The notes: generated from the sequence alone by a model not told the origin. A DNA stretch of 64,000 nucleotides from Sphingobacteriales bacterium (GCA_021299635.1 JAJTFA010000001.1:124001-188000); one strand, 5' to 3'; counted from the first letter of the stretch, positions 20,101 through 28,580 are shown. Program-made: numbers and translations.

Positions 20101-21045
20101 GTTATATACCCTACTGTTTTTGATAAGCCTACTATCTATCGCACACTGGGCAATAATGTAACCAGTCCGGTAGTGAACTTTGAAATGCAGAACAATGTTA
20201 TTTTCAGAGGTCAGGCAAGTGTTAAAAATGGCGCATTCAATTTTAGCTTTGTAGTTCCTAAAGATATTGCCTATGAGGTAGGCAAAGGTAAAATGAGTTA
20301 TTATGCTTTGTGCCCAGGAGCTGATGCCATCGGGAGTTTTACTGATTTCTTTGTGGGTGGAACCGCTGATTCTTTTGCAATAGATAAGGTGGGGCCTGAA
20401 ATGAAATTGTATTTAAATGATGAGAAGTTTGTTTTTGGTGGCATCACAGATGAAAATCCATTTTTGATTGTTAAAATCAATGATGAAAGTGGTATTAATT
20501 TAACCGGTAAAGGCATTGGCAGAGATATTTCGCTGGTGCTTAATGAAAAAACGGACAATGTGGTTTCATTGAATGATTACTACCAAACCAATTTGGATGA
20601 TTACAAAAGCGGAGAGGTTCGATATCAGCTGAAAGGTTTGCAGCAAGGCACAAATAAACTGGTAGTAAAAGCATGGGATAGTTACAATAATTCCTCTGAG
20701 AGTATGCTAGAGTTTGTAGTAGCAAGTTCGGAAAAAATGGCTATTAAGAATATTTTGAATTATCCCAATCCTTTTACCACGCAAACCACTTTCCATTTTG
20801 ATCATAATAAAGCAGGCCAGCCACTTACTGTTTTGGTGCAGGTGTTTACTGTTAGTGGTAAGCTTGTTAAAACCCTGAGTGCAGATGTAATCAATCCGGG
20901 AAATCATTTTGATAACCTGATTTGGGATGGTAAAGATGATTACGGAGACTCTATAGGTAAAGGCGTTTATGTATATAAGGTAAAGGTAAAAACCTCAATT
21001 GGCGAAACAGCAGAGGCCATACAAAAACTGGTGATATTGAATTAA
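17191..21045 (+). CDS. porU: T9SS C-terminal signal peptidase/sortase PorU
   Basis: This is a gingipain-fold (C25) cysteine peptidase of about 1284 residues. PorU removes the C-terminal signal of T9SS cargo at the cell surface and transfers the cargo to anionic lipopolysaccharide. The catalytic His is in the NYTGHGGEVGW segment (about residue 793) and the catalytic Cys in FFTATCEFSRFDDP (about residue 827). The N-terminus has a signal peptide ending near DVFG. The C-terminus carries its own YPNPF.. sorting-type domain (about the last 90 residues), as PorU proteins do. I chose the ATG at 17191; an in-frame GTG at 17173 would add six residues. It is followed at 58 bases by porV and is divergent from porP-porP-gldJ. 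Confidence 0.95.
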   Translation: MQSLFLKIDKILLLFVLFFATDVFGWESKTNHQITWQTHDNYLFRKKNYAKFTTFPTANFSKISLNGLPEYHTSVRLNVSKVINIRLTAIQTRSLAASQFQLSDPETKELKDFTATYEITYNRGETEVLVKVVPVKKSVIGSDIELLEKFDLVIEYEATSSPRQFGKKPVFASSSVLATGEWIRLGIVNTGVHQLTRSYLQSIGIDMDNFNPKTLKIYGMGAGMIPQKNSQKRFEDLFELAIQVNGEADGIFNEGDAVLFFGQAQQDVWRFNATNSRFTRENNIYADTTYFFLTYGGANGKRITTQTAAAPSTGLSNSMDVLYAYENDQVNLIKSGRLWLGDDFDKTTQRNFSVNLPPLVNGALAIFTSSVVARSFTPSSFSVAVNGMNYITHSIPNVPSRYDSEFASDADGLKTVSFPVNTGNLNITYTYNQTSPGSVGWLDYFQIQTRGSLQLLNNQLVFTDAQSIAPSAITQFDIAGAAGANVWDITNALRPDVMQTFVNTNNLSFRAATDSLRKFVVFRNTGFFGPVSANRIANQNLHALAPADLLIITYPAFMGEASRLAEFHKGKGLTVHVVNVLDIYNEFSSGSQDISAIRDFIRMIYQKASSTQDMLKYVTLLGRASYDYKHRLANNTNCVPTFASRNSFDPVGTYNTDDFFVLLDDNEGRWETDEDNNAEKLDVAIGRLPAQDNAQAQAMVNKIIQYASKNGAGDWSSRLVFVADDEDGGIHTYQANGLANAAIQRFNHYNVRKIFIDAYKEELGTGGQRNPAAQDEIVRSVERGALIINYTGHGGEVGWAEERILNTDDINRWRNGTKLPAFFTATCEFSRFDDPARISAGELVLLNPDGGGIALFTTVRLVNSGDNLALNTYFYDFVGLDSASIQSPKTMGEIMRLTKNAYLSINTRNFTLLGDPAITFSVPNHYVKTSSINKLPVNSLNPDTISAYEKVEVSGVITDKTGKLLSEVNGVIYPTVFDKPTIYRTLGNNVTSPVVNFEMQNNVIFRGQASVKNGAFNFSFVVPKDIAYEVGKGKMSYYALCPGADAIGSFTDFFVGGTADSFAIDKVGPEMKLYLNDEKFVFGGITDENPFLIVKINDESGINLTGKGIGRDISLVLNEKTDNVVSLNDYYQTNLDDYKSGEVRYQLKGLQQGTNKLVVKAWDSYNNSSESMLEFVVASSEKMAIKNILNYPNPFTTQTTFHFDHNKAGQPLTVLVQVFTVSGKLVKTLSADVINPGNHFDNLIWDGKDDYGDSIGKGVYVYKVKVKTSIGETAEAIQKLVILN

Positions 21046-21103
21046 TTTTATAAATAACAGATTAGGATTTAATTTGCAGCACTTTATGAAGCGTAAGTTT
21101 GAG

Positions 21104-22354
21104 ATGAATAAAAGGAGTATACTTTATTTAATTGTTTTCTTTTCAGCAATTGCAACACAGGCACAGATTAGCACAGGCTCGTTGGATGGGCGTCAAAACA
21201 CCATCACCACGGCAGTACCTTTTTTAATGATTACCCCTGATGCCCGCTCTGGCGCAATGGGAGATGCAGGCGTTGCTATGCCTAATGATGTTAATGCCAT
21301 ACACTGGAATGCAGCCAAACTGGTGTTTAATGAAAAGAAGGGAGCCGTTTCTGTTTCCTATACTCCATGGTTAAGAGCATTGGTCCCTGATGTTTCTTTA
21401 TCCTACTTATCCTTCTACTCGCAAATTAACCAACGTTCATCCTTCGGTATGTCGCTTCGTTATTTCTCGCTTGGCGAAATTCAATTTACTGATATTGTTG
21501 GAAACAGTATGGGCAATTTTAATCCCAATGAGTTGGCCGTTGATCTTGCCTATGCCCAGAAATTGTCCGATCAGTTTTCAGTTGGAATTGCCTTCAGATA
21601 TATTTATTCGAATATTGCAGGTGGAGCAAACTTTTCCAATAATGCTATTAAGGCCGGAACCTCATTTGCAGGGGATATAACGGCTTACTATCAAGATAAA
21701 ACGCGCATAAAGGCTTATAAAGTAAACTATGGCTTTGGGGCAGCTATTACCAATATTGGCAATAAGATAACTTATACAACAGCAGCTCAGGAAAACTTTA
21801 TTCCTATTAATTTAAGAGTAGGAACTTACTGGCAGGTTGAAATAGATAAATATAATAAAATGGCACTGTTGGTTGATTTTAATAAGTTACTGGTGCCAAC
21901 TCCACCAAAGTATAAGTTTGATGATAATGGTAAATTAATTATTGACCCTGCAACCAATGAGCCAGCCATAGAAAGTGGTAAGAAAAGTAACGTGCCGGTT
22001 GTGGCCGGTATGTTCCAATCATTTAATGATGCCCCCGGAGGATTCAGCGAGGAAATGCAGGAAATCAACACATCAGTAGGTTTAGAATACTGGTATGATA
22101 ATCAGTTTGCACTTAGGGGAGGATATTTTTATGAGCCAATGGAGAAAGGTAACCGCAAATATGCAACGCTTGGTGCAGGCATACGCTACAATGTATTCAG
22201 TGTAGATGTAGCATATTTATTTTCTTTTCAGCAACGCCACCCTCTGGAAAATACATTGCGTTTTACACTGGGATTTGATTTTGATGCCTTCAAATCTCAA
22301 AAAGAAGGTAATAATACAAACGATAATAGCATCTTTACTCCACCTGCACCATAA
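21104..22354 (+). CDS. porV: T9SS outer membrane protein PorV
   Basis: The protein has about 416 residues, with a signal peptide ending at ATQAQ, followed by a FadL-like outer-membrane barrel. The N-terminal signature FLMITPDARSGAMGDAGVA, with HWNAAKL soon after, is diagnostic of PorV (LptO). PorV receives folded cargo from the SprA translocon and hands it to PorU, with which it forms the attachment complex; here it follows porU directly. I chose the ATG at 21104, which gives a compact signal peptide; another ATG at 21086 adds six residues. The stop codon overlaps the ispF start by one base (TAATG), so the two are translationally coupled. Confidence 0.95.
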   Translation: MNKRSILYLIVFFSAIATQAQISTGSLDGRQNTITTAVPFLMITPDARSGAMGDAGVAMPNDVNAIHWNAAKLVFNEKKGAVSVSYTPWLRALVPDVSLSYLSFYSQINQRSSFGMSLRYFSLGEIQFTDIVGNSMGNFNPNELAVDLAYAQKLSDQFSVGIAFRYIYSNIAGGANFSNNAIKAGTSFAGDITAYYQDKTRIKAYKVNYGFGAAITNIGNKITYTTAAQENFIPINLRVGTYWQVEIDKYNKMALLVDFNKLLVPTPPKYKFDDNGKLIIDPATNEPAIESGKKSNVPVVAGMFQSFNDAPGGFSEEMQEINTSVGLEYWYDNQFALRGGYFYEPMEKGNRKYATLGAGIRYNVFSVDVAYLFSFQQRHPLENTLRFTLGFDFDAFKSQKEGNNTNDNSIFTPPAP

Positions 22355-22824
22355 TGAGAATAGGCTTTGGATTTGATGTACATCAGCTGGCCGAAGGTCG
22401 CGATTTCTGGCTGGGAGGAATAAAAGTTCCTTCTGCAAAAGGTGCAGTTGGGCATTCAGATGCAGATGTACTCTTGCATGCTATTTGCGATGCTATTTTA
22501 GGGGCACTTGCACTTGGTGATATTGGTAAACACTTTCCTGACACAGATCAATCCATAAAAGGAATTGACAGCAAGATTCTGCTATCAAAAGTAATTTCAC
22601 TGATGGACGAAAAAGGTTATAGCATTGGAAATATTGATGCCACGTTATGTCTTCAGCAGCCTAAAATAATGCCGTATGTTCCGCAGATGTGTGAGGTAAT
22701 TGCAGAGATTTGTAAAGCAAGCACGGAAGATGTTTCTGTTAAAGCCACCACCAATGAGAAAATGGGTTTCATTGGCCGTGAAGAAGGAGTTACGGCCTAT
22801 GCTGTAGTTTTACTGAAGAAATAA
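22354..22824 (+). CDS. ispF: 2-C-methyl-D-erythritol 2,4-cyclodiphosphate synthase
   Basis: The 156-residue protein has the usual length for IspF, which forms the cyclic diphosphate in the MEP isoprenoid pathway. The zinc ligands are visible in GFDVHQL (Asp and His, residues 6-8) and in GHSDADVLLHAICDA, the family signature. The C-terminal KATTNEKMGFIGREEG motif is present. The start is coupled to porV by a one-base overlap. The stop at 22824 abuts the stop of the convergent murF with no spacer. Confidence 0.96.
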   Translation: MRIGFGFDVHQLAEGRDFWLGGIKVPSAKGAVGHSDADVLLHAICDAILGALALGDIGKHFPDTDQSIKGIDSKILLSKVISLMDEKGYSIGNIDATLCLQQPKIMPYVPQMCEVIAEICKASTEDVSVKATTNEKMGFIGREEGVTAYAVVLLKK

Positions 22825-24129
22825 TCAGTTGATACAATCCAGCAAGGTTTCAAGGCGCATGCCGCGCGATCCTTTGATGAAAAAATTAGCTCCCCTATAA
22901 TTTTTACTTTGAATATAAACTTTAGCTTCTTCTGTAGTTTCGAAGCTTTTAATTGTATCAATTTTGTTTTGCGCCTCAAAGGCTTTCCCAACTAAAATAA
23001 CCTCATCTATTTTTAATGCTGCTGCCAGCGAAATTATCTGGGCATGTTCAGCAGCTTCGTAGGCTCCCAGTTCAAACATATCTCCCAAAATGGCCACCTT
23101 ATTTTTTACCGGGCTCTGTGCAAAATTTCTGAGTGCCACTTCCATACTGCTTGGGTTGGCGTTGTATGCATCCAGAAAAATCGAATTGTGTTCTTTTCGG
23201 ATAATTTGTGAGCGGTTGTTTGAAGGAATGTATGATTCAATCCCTTGTTTGATGAGTTCATACGACAGGTTAAAATGAAGACCAAAAGCAACAGCTGCCA
23301 TAATATTGTCAAAATTATAATCACCTGATAGAACTGAATCTATCTGCGCATGCTCGCCTCTGATTCTGAAAGATATTTCAGGATTAACGGAGTTTGCTTC
23401 GGCTGTATAATCTGCATGAACATTTCTGTTGGCATAATTGCCTGCATAGGTTTTTTTGTTGCTTAGCCTTGATGCCATGCGCATGAGCCATTCATCATGT
23501 GCATTTACAAATGCAAGGCCATTGTGTTTAAGCAGGTAGTAATACAATTCGCTATTGCTTTGCGCCACACCCTCTATGCTGCCAAATCCTTCCAGATGGT
23601 CTTTGCCATTATTCGTAATCACTCCAAGAGTAGGTTTTGCTATTTCGCATAGTGCTGCATTTTCTCCGATATGATTTGCTCCCATTTCAATAATGGCTAT
23701 CTGATGTGCTGCATTTAATTGCAGCAATGTGAGCGGAAGCCCAATATGGTTATTGAAATTTCCTGGTGTGGCATGCACCTTATATTGTTGTGATAATACA
23801 GCAGTAATCAATTCTTTGGTGGTTGTTTTTCCATTGGAACCAACTATGGCTATAACTGGAATATTTAGTTGATCGCGGTGATAGGTAGCCAGTTGCTGCA
23901 GTGTCAGCAATACGTCATTTGTTAAAATGGTTTGCTCACCGGTAACATATGAGGCCTCATCAATAATTGCATAAGCTGCACCTTGTTTTAATGCATCTGC
24001 TGCAAAGGCATTCCCATTAAAATTAGGACCCTTTAGCGCAAAAAACAGGCAACCTTCTGTTATCTTCCTGGTATCTGTGCAAATAGTTGGATGATTCAGA
24101 TATATCTTATATAATTCGGCAGCACTCAT
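22825..24129 (-). CDS. murF: UDP-N-acetylmuramoyl-tripeptide--D-alanyl-D-alanine ligase
   Basis: The 434-residue Mur ligase has the N-terminal substrate domain with TDTRKI and the FALKGPNFNGNAFA segment typical of MurF. The P-loop GSNGKTTTK is near residue 100, NNHIGLPLTLL follows, and the C-terminal domain contains DAYNANPSSM. It adds D-Ala-D-Ala to the UDP-MurNAc-tripeptide in the cytoplasm, the last cytosolic step of the peptidoglycan precursor. In some Bacteroidota murF lies close to gldJ and the T9SS genes. Its stop codon directly abuts that of ispF on the other strand. Confidence 0.96.
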   Translation of the reverse strand: MSAAELYKIYLNHPTICTDTRKITEGCLFFALKGPNFNGNAFAADALKQGAAYAIIDEASYVTGEQTILTNDVLLTLQQLATYHRDQLNIPVIAIVGSNGKTTTKELITAVLSQQYKVHATPGNFNNHIGLPLTLLQLNAAHQIAIIEMGANHIGENAALCEIAKPTLGVITNNGKDHLEGFGSIEGVAQSNSELYYYLLKHNGLAFVNAHDEWLMRMASRLSNKKTYAGNYANRNVHADYTAEANSVNPEISFRIRGEHAQIDSVLSGDYNFDNIMAAVAFGLHFNLSYELIKQGIESYIPSNNRSQIIRKEHNSIFLDAYNANPSSMEVALRNFAQSPVKNKVAILGDMFELGAYEAAEHAQIISLAAALKIDEVILVGKAFEAQNKIDTIKSFETTEEAKVYIQSKNYRGANFFIKGSRGMRLETLLDCIN

Positions 24130-24157
24130 TTTAATAATTTATTATAATTTAATGCAT

Positions 24158-24165
24158 TAACTTTG
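24158..24165 (+). promoter_or_regulatory. Candidate -7 element (TAACTTTG) for the FG-GAP protein gene
   Basis: Exact TAnnTTTG match, ending 18 bases before the ATG at 24184. It lies in the short divergent space after the murF start at 24129. No convincing -33 TTG is seen. Confidence 0.4.
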
Positions 24166-24183
24166 AATACAAACATCTGCAAT

Positions 24184-26547
24184 ATGTTTCGGATTATTAT
24201 AGTCAGTTATCTACTCCTTGGTTGTGTAAATCTTTACGGCCAAACATATAAATTTTATTATTCCAATTACCCTAAGTTCCTAAAGCAAGGTAACAACGAT
24301 ACACTTAAGATGCCATTTACAGGAGGTTTAAACACTCCACAATTTCAGAATTTTGATTTTAATAATGATGGTAAACTCGATTTGTTTGTATTTGATCGTG
24401 CTGCAAATAAGCCTTTAACATTTTACAGGGATGGAAACTCCTATGTATACGCACCTCAGTTTGAGAGTCAGTTCCCCAGATTACACAGCTGGGCTATCCT
24501 GAAGGACTATAATGCTGATGGTAAGCCTGATATTTTCACAGAGGTAACACAAGACAGAAAAGAGCTGCGCGACACGGTGCAAACCGTTTTTCAAAATGGA
24601 TTGCGTATATTCAGGAATATTTCTGACGCACAGGGTCTCAAATTCAGGTTAATGAGTAACCAGATAAAAGATACGGGTGGTATATGGCCTCCTCCGTTTT
24701 CCGTGCCAAGAGAAGCAGCCAATGTGGCCATAAATAGTTCAGATTTCCCTGGTATTGATGATTTAGATGGAGACGGAGATATCGATATACTGGCTTTCGC
24801 AGGATTTAGTTTTTCAACATCTTATTATGAGAACTTTGCCAAAAATAAACTCAATATCCCGTATGCAAATGATACCGTAATTTATATTCTGCGAGATGAG
24901 TGTTGGGGCTACATGCAGTTTAATGTAAACAGTGGGCAGTATGGTAAATTCTTTTTGCATCAAACCAAAGATCAAATGCCATCCTGCTTTTTTCAGATGT
25001 ATGGAAAGCATGGTAAACATGCAGGAACAACTCAGTTGCTGATTGATATGAATAATGATGGGGTAAAGGATATTATTTACGGTGATGCTTCATACAATAA
25101 CCTTGTATTATTAATAAACGGAAGAAAACAAAATAGCCTTGGAAGGGATTCTATTCTTTCGCAGGATACTTTGTTTCCACGAAATTCTGTCCCTGCTAAC
25201 TTTATTCTTTTCCCGGCAGCTTACTATGTTGATATAAATGCAGATGATAAGCCTGAATTGCTTGTAACAACTAATGAAATAAGTGGTGTAAAAAGTGCCG
25301 ACAATGTTTGGGTATATAATAACATTTCCACTAATGCATCACCTGTATTTACCTATGATGGCAAAACACTTTTTATCAATAACCAAACCATAGATTTAGG
25401 TACAAGAGCAGTTCCTGCATTTGCGGATATAGATTCCGATGGAGACCAAGATTTGATTGTTGGTACCAGTGGTGATTTTGAGTCTACGCTTAACCTAAAT
25501 GACAGGCTGGTTTTATTTGAAAACATCTCGGATGATAGCAAGCCGGTTTTTGCACTCAAGGACACTAATTTTTTGCAGTTAAGTAAAGACACACCTATTA
25601 TTCATATGCATCCGGTATTTGCCGATATGAACGCAGATGGGAAAGCTGATTTACTTATTGGCAATGAGGCAGGTAATATTATGTACTACCAGAACCAATC
25701 GGTTGGTAAGAATTATCAATTTACCCTGCAAACACGAAAGCTTGGTGATATTGATGTAGGCTCTCATGCTGCTCCTGCTGTATTTGATTTTGATAATAAT
25801 GGGACGCCCGATTTACTTATTGGTAATAAGGCCGGTTTTCTGAAATATTTTAAAAATAACGGAACTACTACAGTTCCGAACTTTTCTTCTGTCCCACTAA
25901 TTGATTCATTGGGTAAGGTGCTTGTAAATGATTCTTATCAGGATGCAATGGGAAACCATATTATACTTCCTAATGGTTATGCAACTCCGGTGCTTTTTGA
26001 TTTGGACAGTAACGGTAAACCTGAGTTGATTATTGGATGTGAAGGCGGTAAGGTTTTTTTGTATGAGAATATCGCCATTCATCCCGATAGCGTTTATCGG
26101 AAAGTCGAAAATATTTTCGTGGATTACAGCAATGCAAATAATGCCAAATCACTGCTTTTTGGTTCCCGCACGGCTCCTGCTATAGCCAGACTGGATGGAG
26201 ATTCTAAAGCCGATATTATGATTGGGAATATCAGGGGTGGATTAACTTTTTACGCAAGTACCAATAGGGGAGGAGTAACACCTGTTACGCCTGAAATACC
26301 TGCTATGAAATTTGATTTATATCCAAATCCTGCTGCAAATGAGTTTTATATTTCACTCAGTAATCATTCTGCAGATGCTACCTACCGGATTTATGATTTG
26401 GTTGGACGGTTGCAAACAGAAGGACGAATAAGTAAGTATCACACTTCAACAACCGTGCATACCGATTCTTTTGTAAATGGAATATATCTTTTGGTAATTA
26501 AAAGCGGAGATCAGATAAGTACTGGAAAAATAATTATTGGCAAGTAG
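24184..26547 (+). CDS. FG-GAP/VCBS-repeat secreted protein with T9SS sorting domain
   Basis: The 787-residue protein has a signal peptide ending near NLYGQ. About ten calcium-binding-type repeats of the form D.N.DG..D(L/I).(I/V)G are visible, for example NNDGKLDLFVFD, DGDGDIDILAFAG, NADGKADLLIGN and DNNGTPDLLIGN, spread through residues 60-690. Together they suggest a beta-propeller like those of integrin alpha and ASPIC/VCBS proteins. The last roughly 75 residues form a T9SS type A sorting domain (FDLYPNPA.., GIYLLVI). It is therefore probably a surface or secreted binding protein handled by PorU/PorV; the ligand is unknown. The ATG at 24184 gives a clean signal peptide; an upstream in-frame TTG at 24163 overlaps the promoter element. 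Confidence 0.9.
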   Translation: MFRIIIVSYLLLGCVNLYGQTYKFYYSNYPKFLKQGNNDTLKMPFTGGLNTPQFQNFDFNNDGKLDLFVFDRAANKPLTFYRDGNSYVYAPQFESQFPRLHSWAILKDYNADGKPDIFTEVTQDRKELRDTVQTVFQNGLRIFRNISDAQGLKFRLMSNQIKDTGGIWPPPFSVPREAANVAINSSDFPGIDDLDGDGDIDILAFAGFSFSTSYYENFAKNKLNIPYANDTVIYILRDECWGYMQFNVNSGQYGKFFLHQTKDQMPSCFFQMYGKHGKHAGTTQLLIDMNNDGVKDIIYGDASYNNLVLLINGRKQNSLGRDSILSQDTLFPRNSVPANFILFPAAYYVDINADDKPELLVTTNEISGVKSADNVWVYNNISTNASPVFTYDGKTLFINNQTIDLGTRAVPAFADIDSDGDQDLIVGTSGDFESTLNLNDRLVLFENISDDSKPVFALKDTNFLQLSKDTPIIHMHPVFADMNADGKADLLIGNEAGNIMYYQNQSVGKNYQFTLQTRKLGDIDVGSHAAPAVFDFDNNGTPDLLIGNKAGFLKYFKNNGTTTVPNFSSVPLIDSLGKVLVNDSYQDAMGNHIILPNGYATPVLFDLDSNGKPELIIGCEGGKVFLYENIAIHPDSVYRKVENIFVDYSNANNAKSLLFGSRTAPAIARLDGDSKADIMIGNIRGGLTFYASTNRGGVTPVTPEIPAMKFDLYPNPAANEFYISLSNHSADATYRIYDLVGRLQTEGRISKYHTSTTVHTDSFVNGIYLLVIKSGDQISTGKIIIGK

Positions 26548-26551
26548 CCGA

Positions 26552-27415
26552 TTATTCAATTTGGCTTTTATCCTTGAATTTCTTTAACTGTTTTAAATCA
26601 TTCTCCGTGCATTTGCATTTGCCGGCAGACTCTTGTTTAAAATACATCAGTTGGCCATCTGAGGTAACAACCAGTTTATTGCAATTCTTTTCATCGTTAG
26701 AGTAAAAGTAATGAATAACGGCAGCGTCCTGACCAACTATGGATTTTTGTATAGCTTCTTCATTCTCGAGTTCTTCAATTTCTCCGTCAAGCAAAGTTGC
26801 TGCGTCAACTTTGCCTTTTACTTCCAGTGAACTGCCTTCAATCAGCAATTTTTTGCCAATCATAGCACCTTTATCATTAGGGTAGCGTGATTGTAAAAAC
26901 GACTCAGACATTTCTTTATCACCTTTTGCTTCAGCGGCAATACCAAAATAGTTATTGAGCAATTGCACACCCCTAATTAATTCAGATTGCCAGTCGAAAG
27001 TATCAATTGAGTTAGAACAGTACGCTTTGCCTAAAATCTCTAATTCAGTTGCCCGTTTCTTAAATTTATTCAGCACTAGTAATCCATTAAAATCAGGTTC
27101 TGCAGAACATAGTTTAGCTTTTATCTTTGCTCCTTTTGCCTTACTAAAAACCAGGAAACTATAATCGCCCTTGCTATATGCCTTAAGGGCGGTATCGTAT
27201 ACAAAAAGAAAAGCGCCATTGAAATTCCAGTAGCGTTCCACGGCAAACCTAATGGCTGCATTGTAGGTGCTATCGGAAAACAAGACCACCACAAGTCTTG
27301 AATCTTTAAACTTGTCTATATCGGCTTTCTTCTTGTTGCCGAATTGTGCTATGGCATTGCTGCCTAACAGCAGCAAACAAAAAAGGCTAATGAGATAACG
27401 GGTTTGCTTCTTCAT
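26552..27415 (-). CDS. Secreted protein of unknown function, 287 aa
   Basis: I do not recognise the family. A signal peptide is clear (Lys-Lys followed by a hydrophobic core and SNAIAQ near residue 24). The mature protein is soluble and Lys-rich, with a central alpha/beta-like region starting LVVVLFSDS. Near the C-terminus lies a Cys-containing segment (CNKLVV, and CKCTENDL at the end) that could form disulfides or bind a metal. It is convergent with the FG-GAP gene, with only 4 bases between the stops. It is divergent from the Gre-like gene. A periplasmic location is likely; no function can be read. Confidence 0.8.
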   Translation of the reverse strand: MKKQTRYLISLFCLLLLGSNAIAQFGNKKKADIDKFKDSRLVVVLFSDSTYNAAIRFAVERYWNFNGAFLFVYDTALKAYSKGDYSFLVFSKAKGAKIKAKLCSAEPDFNGLLVLNKFKKRATELEILGKAYCSNSIDTFDWQSELIRGVQLLNNYFGIAAEAKGDKEMSESFLQSRYPNDKGAMIGKKLLIEGSSLEVKGKVDAATLLDGEIEELENEEAIQKSIVGQDAAVIHYFYSNDEKNCNKLVVTSDGQLMYFKQESAGKCKCTENDLKQLKKFKDKSQIE

Positions 27416-27471
27416 AGTGATTGAAATTATTTTTAAAAATAATAAACTTATCTCAGACTAAAGTAATTAAT

Positions 27472-27479
27472 TAATTTCG
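27472..27479 (+). promoter_or_regulatory. Candidate -7 element (TAATTTCG) for the Gre-like gene
   Basis: A 7-of-8 match to TAnnTTTG (C for T at position 7), ending 4 bases before the ATG at 27484. If used, the transcript would be leaderless or nearly so. Confidence 0.3.
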
Positions 27480-27483
27480 AAAC

Positions 27484-27939
27484 ATGAATAAAGAGTTCAG
27501 GAAAGCACTGATTGAAGCTTGTCGGGAGAAATTAAAAGACAGATTGCATGCGTTTGAAGAGGCCATGCTGAGGGCACAGGATTTTGCAAATGAGCAGGAA
27601 AAAAGCAGTGCGGGCGATAAGTATGAAACCTCAAGGGCTATGGCTCAGCTTGAACGTGAGATGAATGCAGCACAGGCTACTGAGGCCCAAAATGAATTAC
27701 AGTTTTTAATGAAAATTAACCCTAACCTAATGAGCAGTAAAATTATAGTGGGGTCCATTATACAAACATCCCGAGCGTTATATTTTATCGGGGTTGGACT
27801 AAATGCGATAAAGTTAACAGGTACAGACGTAATCACACTGTCTGCAAAGGCACCATTAAGTAAAGCATTATTAGGCAAACAGGCTGGTGATATTGTTCAC
27901 TTTAATAAAATGGATATTGCCATTATAGCTGTTTATTAA
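27484..27939 (+). CDS. GreA/GreB-like protein, 151 aa
   Basis: The architecture resembles transcript-cleavage factors: an N-terminal alpha-helical stretch of about 75 residues rich in Glu, Lys and Ala (probable coiled-coil hairpin), then a compact C-terminal domain. That domain ends in SAKAPLSKALLGKQAGDIVHF, which matches the SP.(A/G)ALLGK..GD.V motif of the Gre FKBP-like domain. The two acidic residues normally found at the coiled-coil tip of GreA are not obvious. It could therefore bind RNA polymerase without stimulating cleavage, or act elsewhere. Similar Bacteroidota proteins are often mis-labelled as 3-oxoacyl-ACP synthase (general knowledge). It overlaps the convergent LolA-like gene by 4 bases. 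Confidence 0.7.
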   Translation: MNKEFRKALIEACREKLKDRLHAFEEAMLRAQDFANEQEKSSAGDKYETSRAMAQLEREMNAAQATEAQNELQFLMKINPNLMSSKIIVGSIIQTSRALYFIGVGLNAIKLTGTDVITLSAKAPLSKALLGKQAGDIVHFNKMDIAIIAVY

Positions 27940-28580
27940 TTTCTGAGGTCAATCACCTCAACTTTGGGATATTTCTTTGGATCAAAGGTAAAGAAACCAT
28001 CTTCCATCTTGATATTGGGTACCTGATTGGTGATAATGTAAGTATGTATGGTGCCACTTTTATCATACACCACAGATTTGATGATACTTTGATTTATTTT
28101 ATCTATGGTAAGTTTAATTTTAAAAAAGTTCTTCTTCTTGTCCTTGGGTATAAGCTCAACTATGGCTAGCTCTTTATTCCCATCTTTCTTCTCATCATCC
28201 AATTTATATAAGAAGCCTTTGTCGTACATCGTAAAAATATCATCCAGTCTGATTGTAGCCTGCTTGGGATTATATTTATTAATTTGAACCTCATTCACTT
28301 CTTTGCTGTAAGTCCAAACGGATTCATTATCACAAATAATAAGTTGACCTGCAATATCCAGTCTGAATTTATTTCCCTTAATAAAAATAGTACCTTTTTG
28401 TTTCTCTTGCGATTTATCAACTTTACTTTCTATGGTATAGGTAAAATCAGCTTTGTTGGTTTTGAATTTCTTATACCTATTGCTGATGGTGCCAAGCAGC
28501 TTCTCAGCCTTTTTATCCTTTTGGGCATAACTGCTCAGCACAGCAATGCAGAGGATCATCAGAATTGATAGTTTTTTCAC
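27936..28580 (-). CDS. LolA-like outer-membrane lipoprotein carrier protein
   Basis: The 214-residue secreted protein has a signal peptide ending at LSSYAQ. It has the LolA pattern: TISNRYKKFKTNKADFTY.., KGTIFIKGNKFRLDI, ICDNESVWTYSKEVNEVQIN, and a C-terminal KVEVIDLRN strand. LolA shuttles lipoproteins across the periplasm on a half-barrel fold. Bacteroidota carry several LolA-like proteins of uncertain partner, so the precise cargo is not certain. The gene overlaps the convergent Gre-like gene by 4 bases. It lies 59 bases downstream of rmuC on the same strand. Confidence 0.85.
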   Translation of the reverse strand: MKKLSILMILCIAVLSSYAQKDKKAEKLLGTISNRYKKFKTNKADFTYTIESKVDKSQEKQKGTIFIKGNKFRLDIAGQLIICDNESVWTYSKEVNEVQINKYNPKQATIRLDDIFTMYDKGFLYKLDDEKKDGNKELAIVELIPKDKKKNFFKIKLTIDKINQSIIKSVVYDKSGTIHTYIITNQVPNIKMEDGFFTFDPKKYPKVEVIDLRN

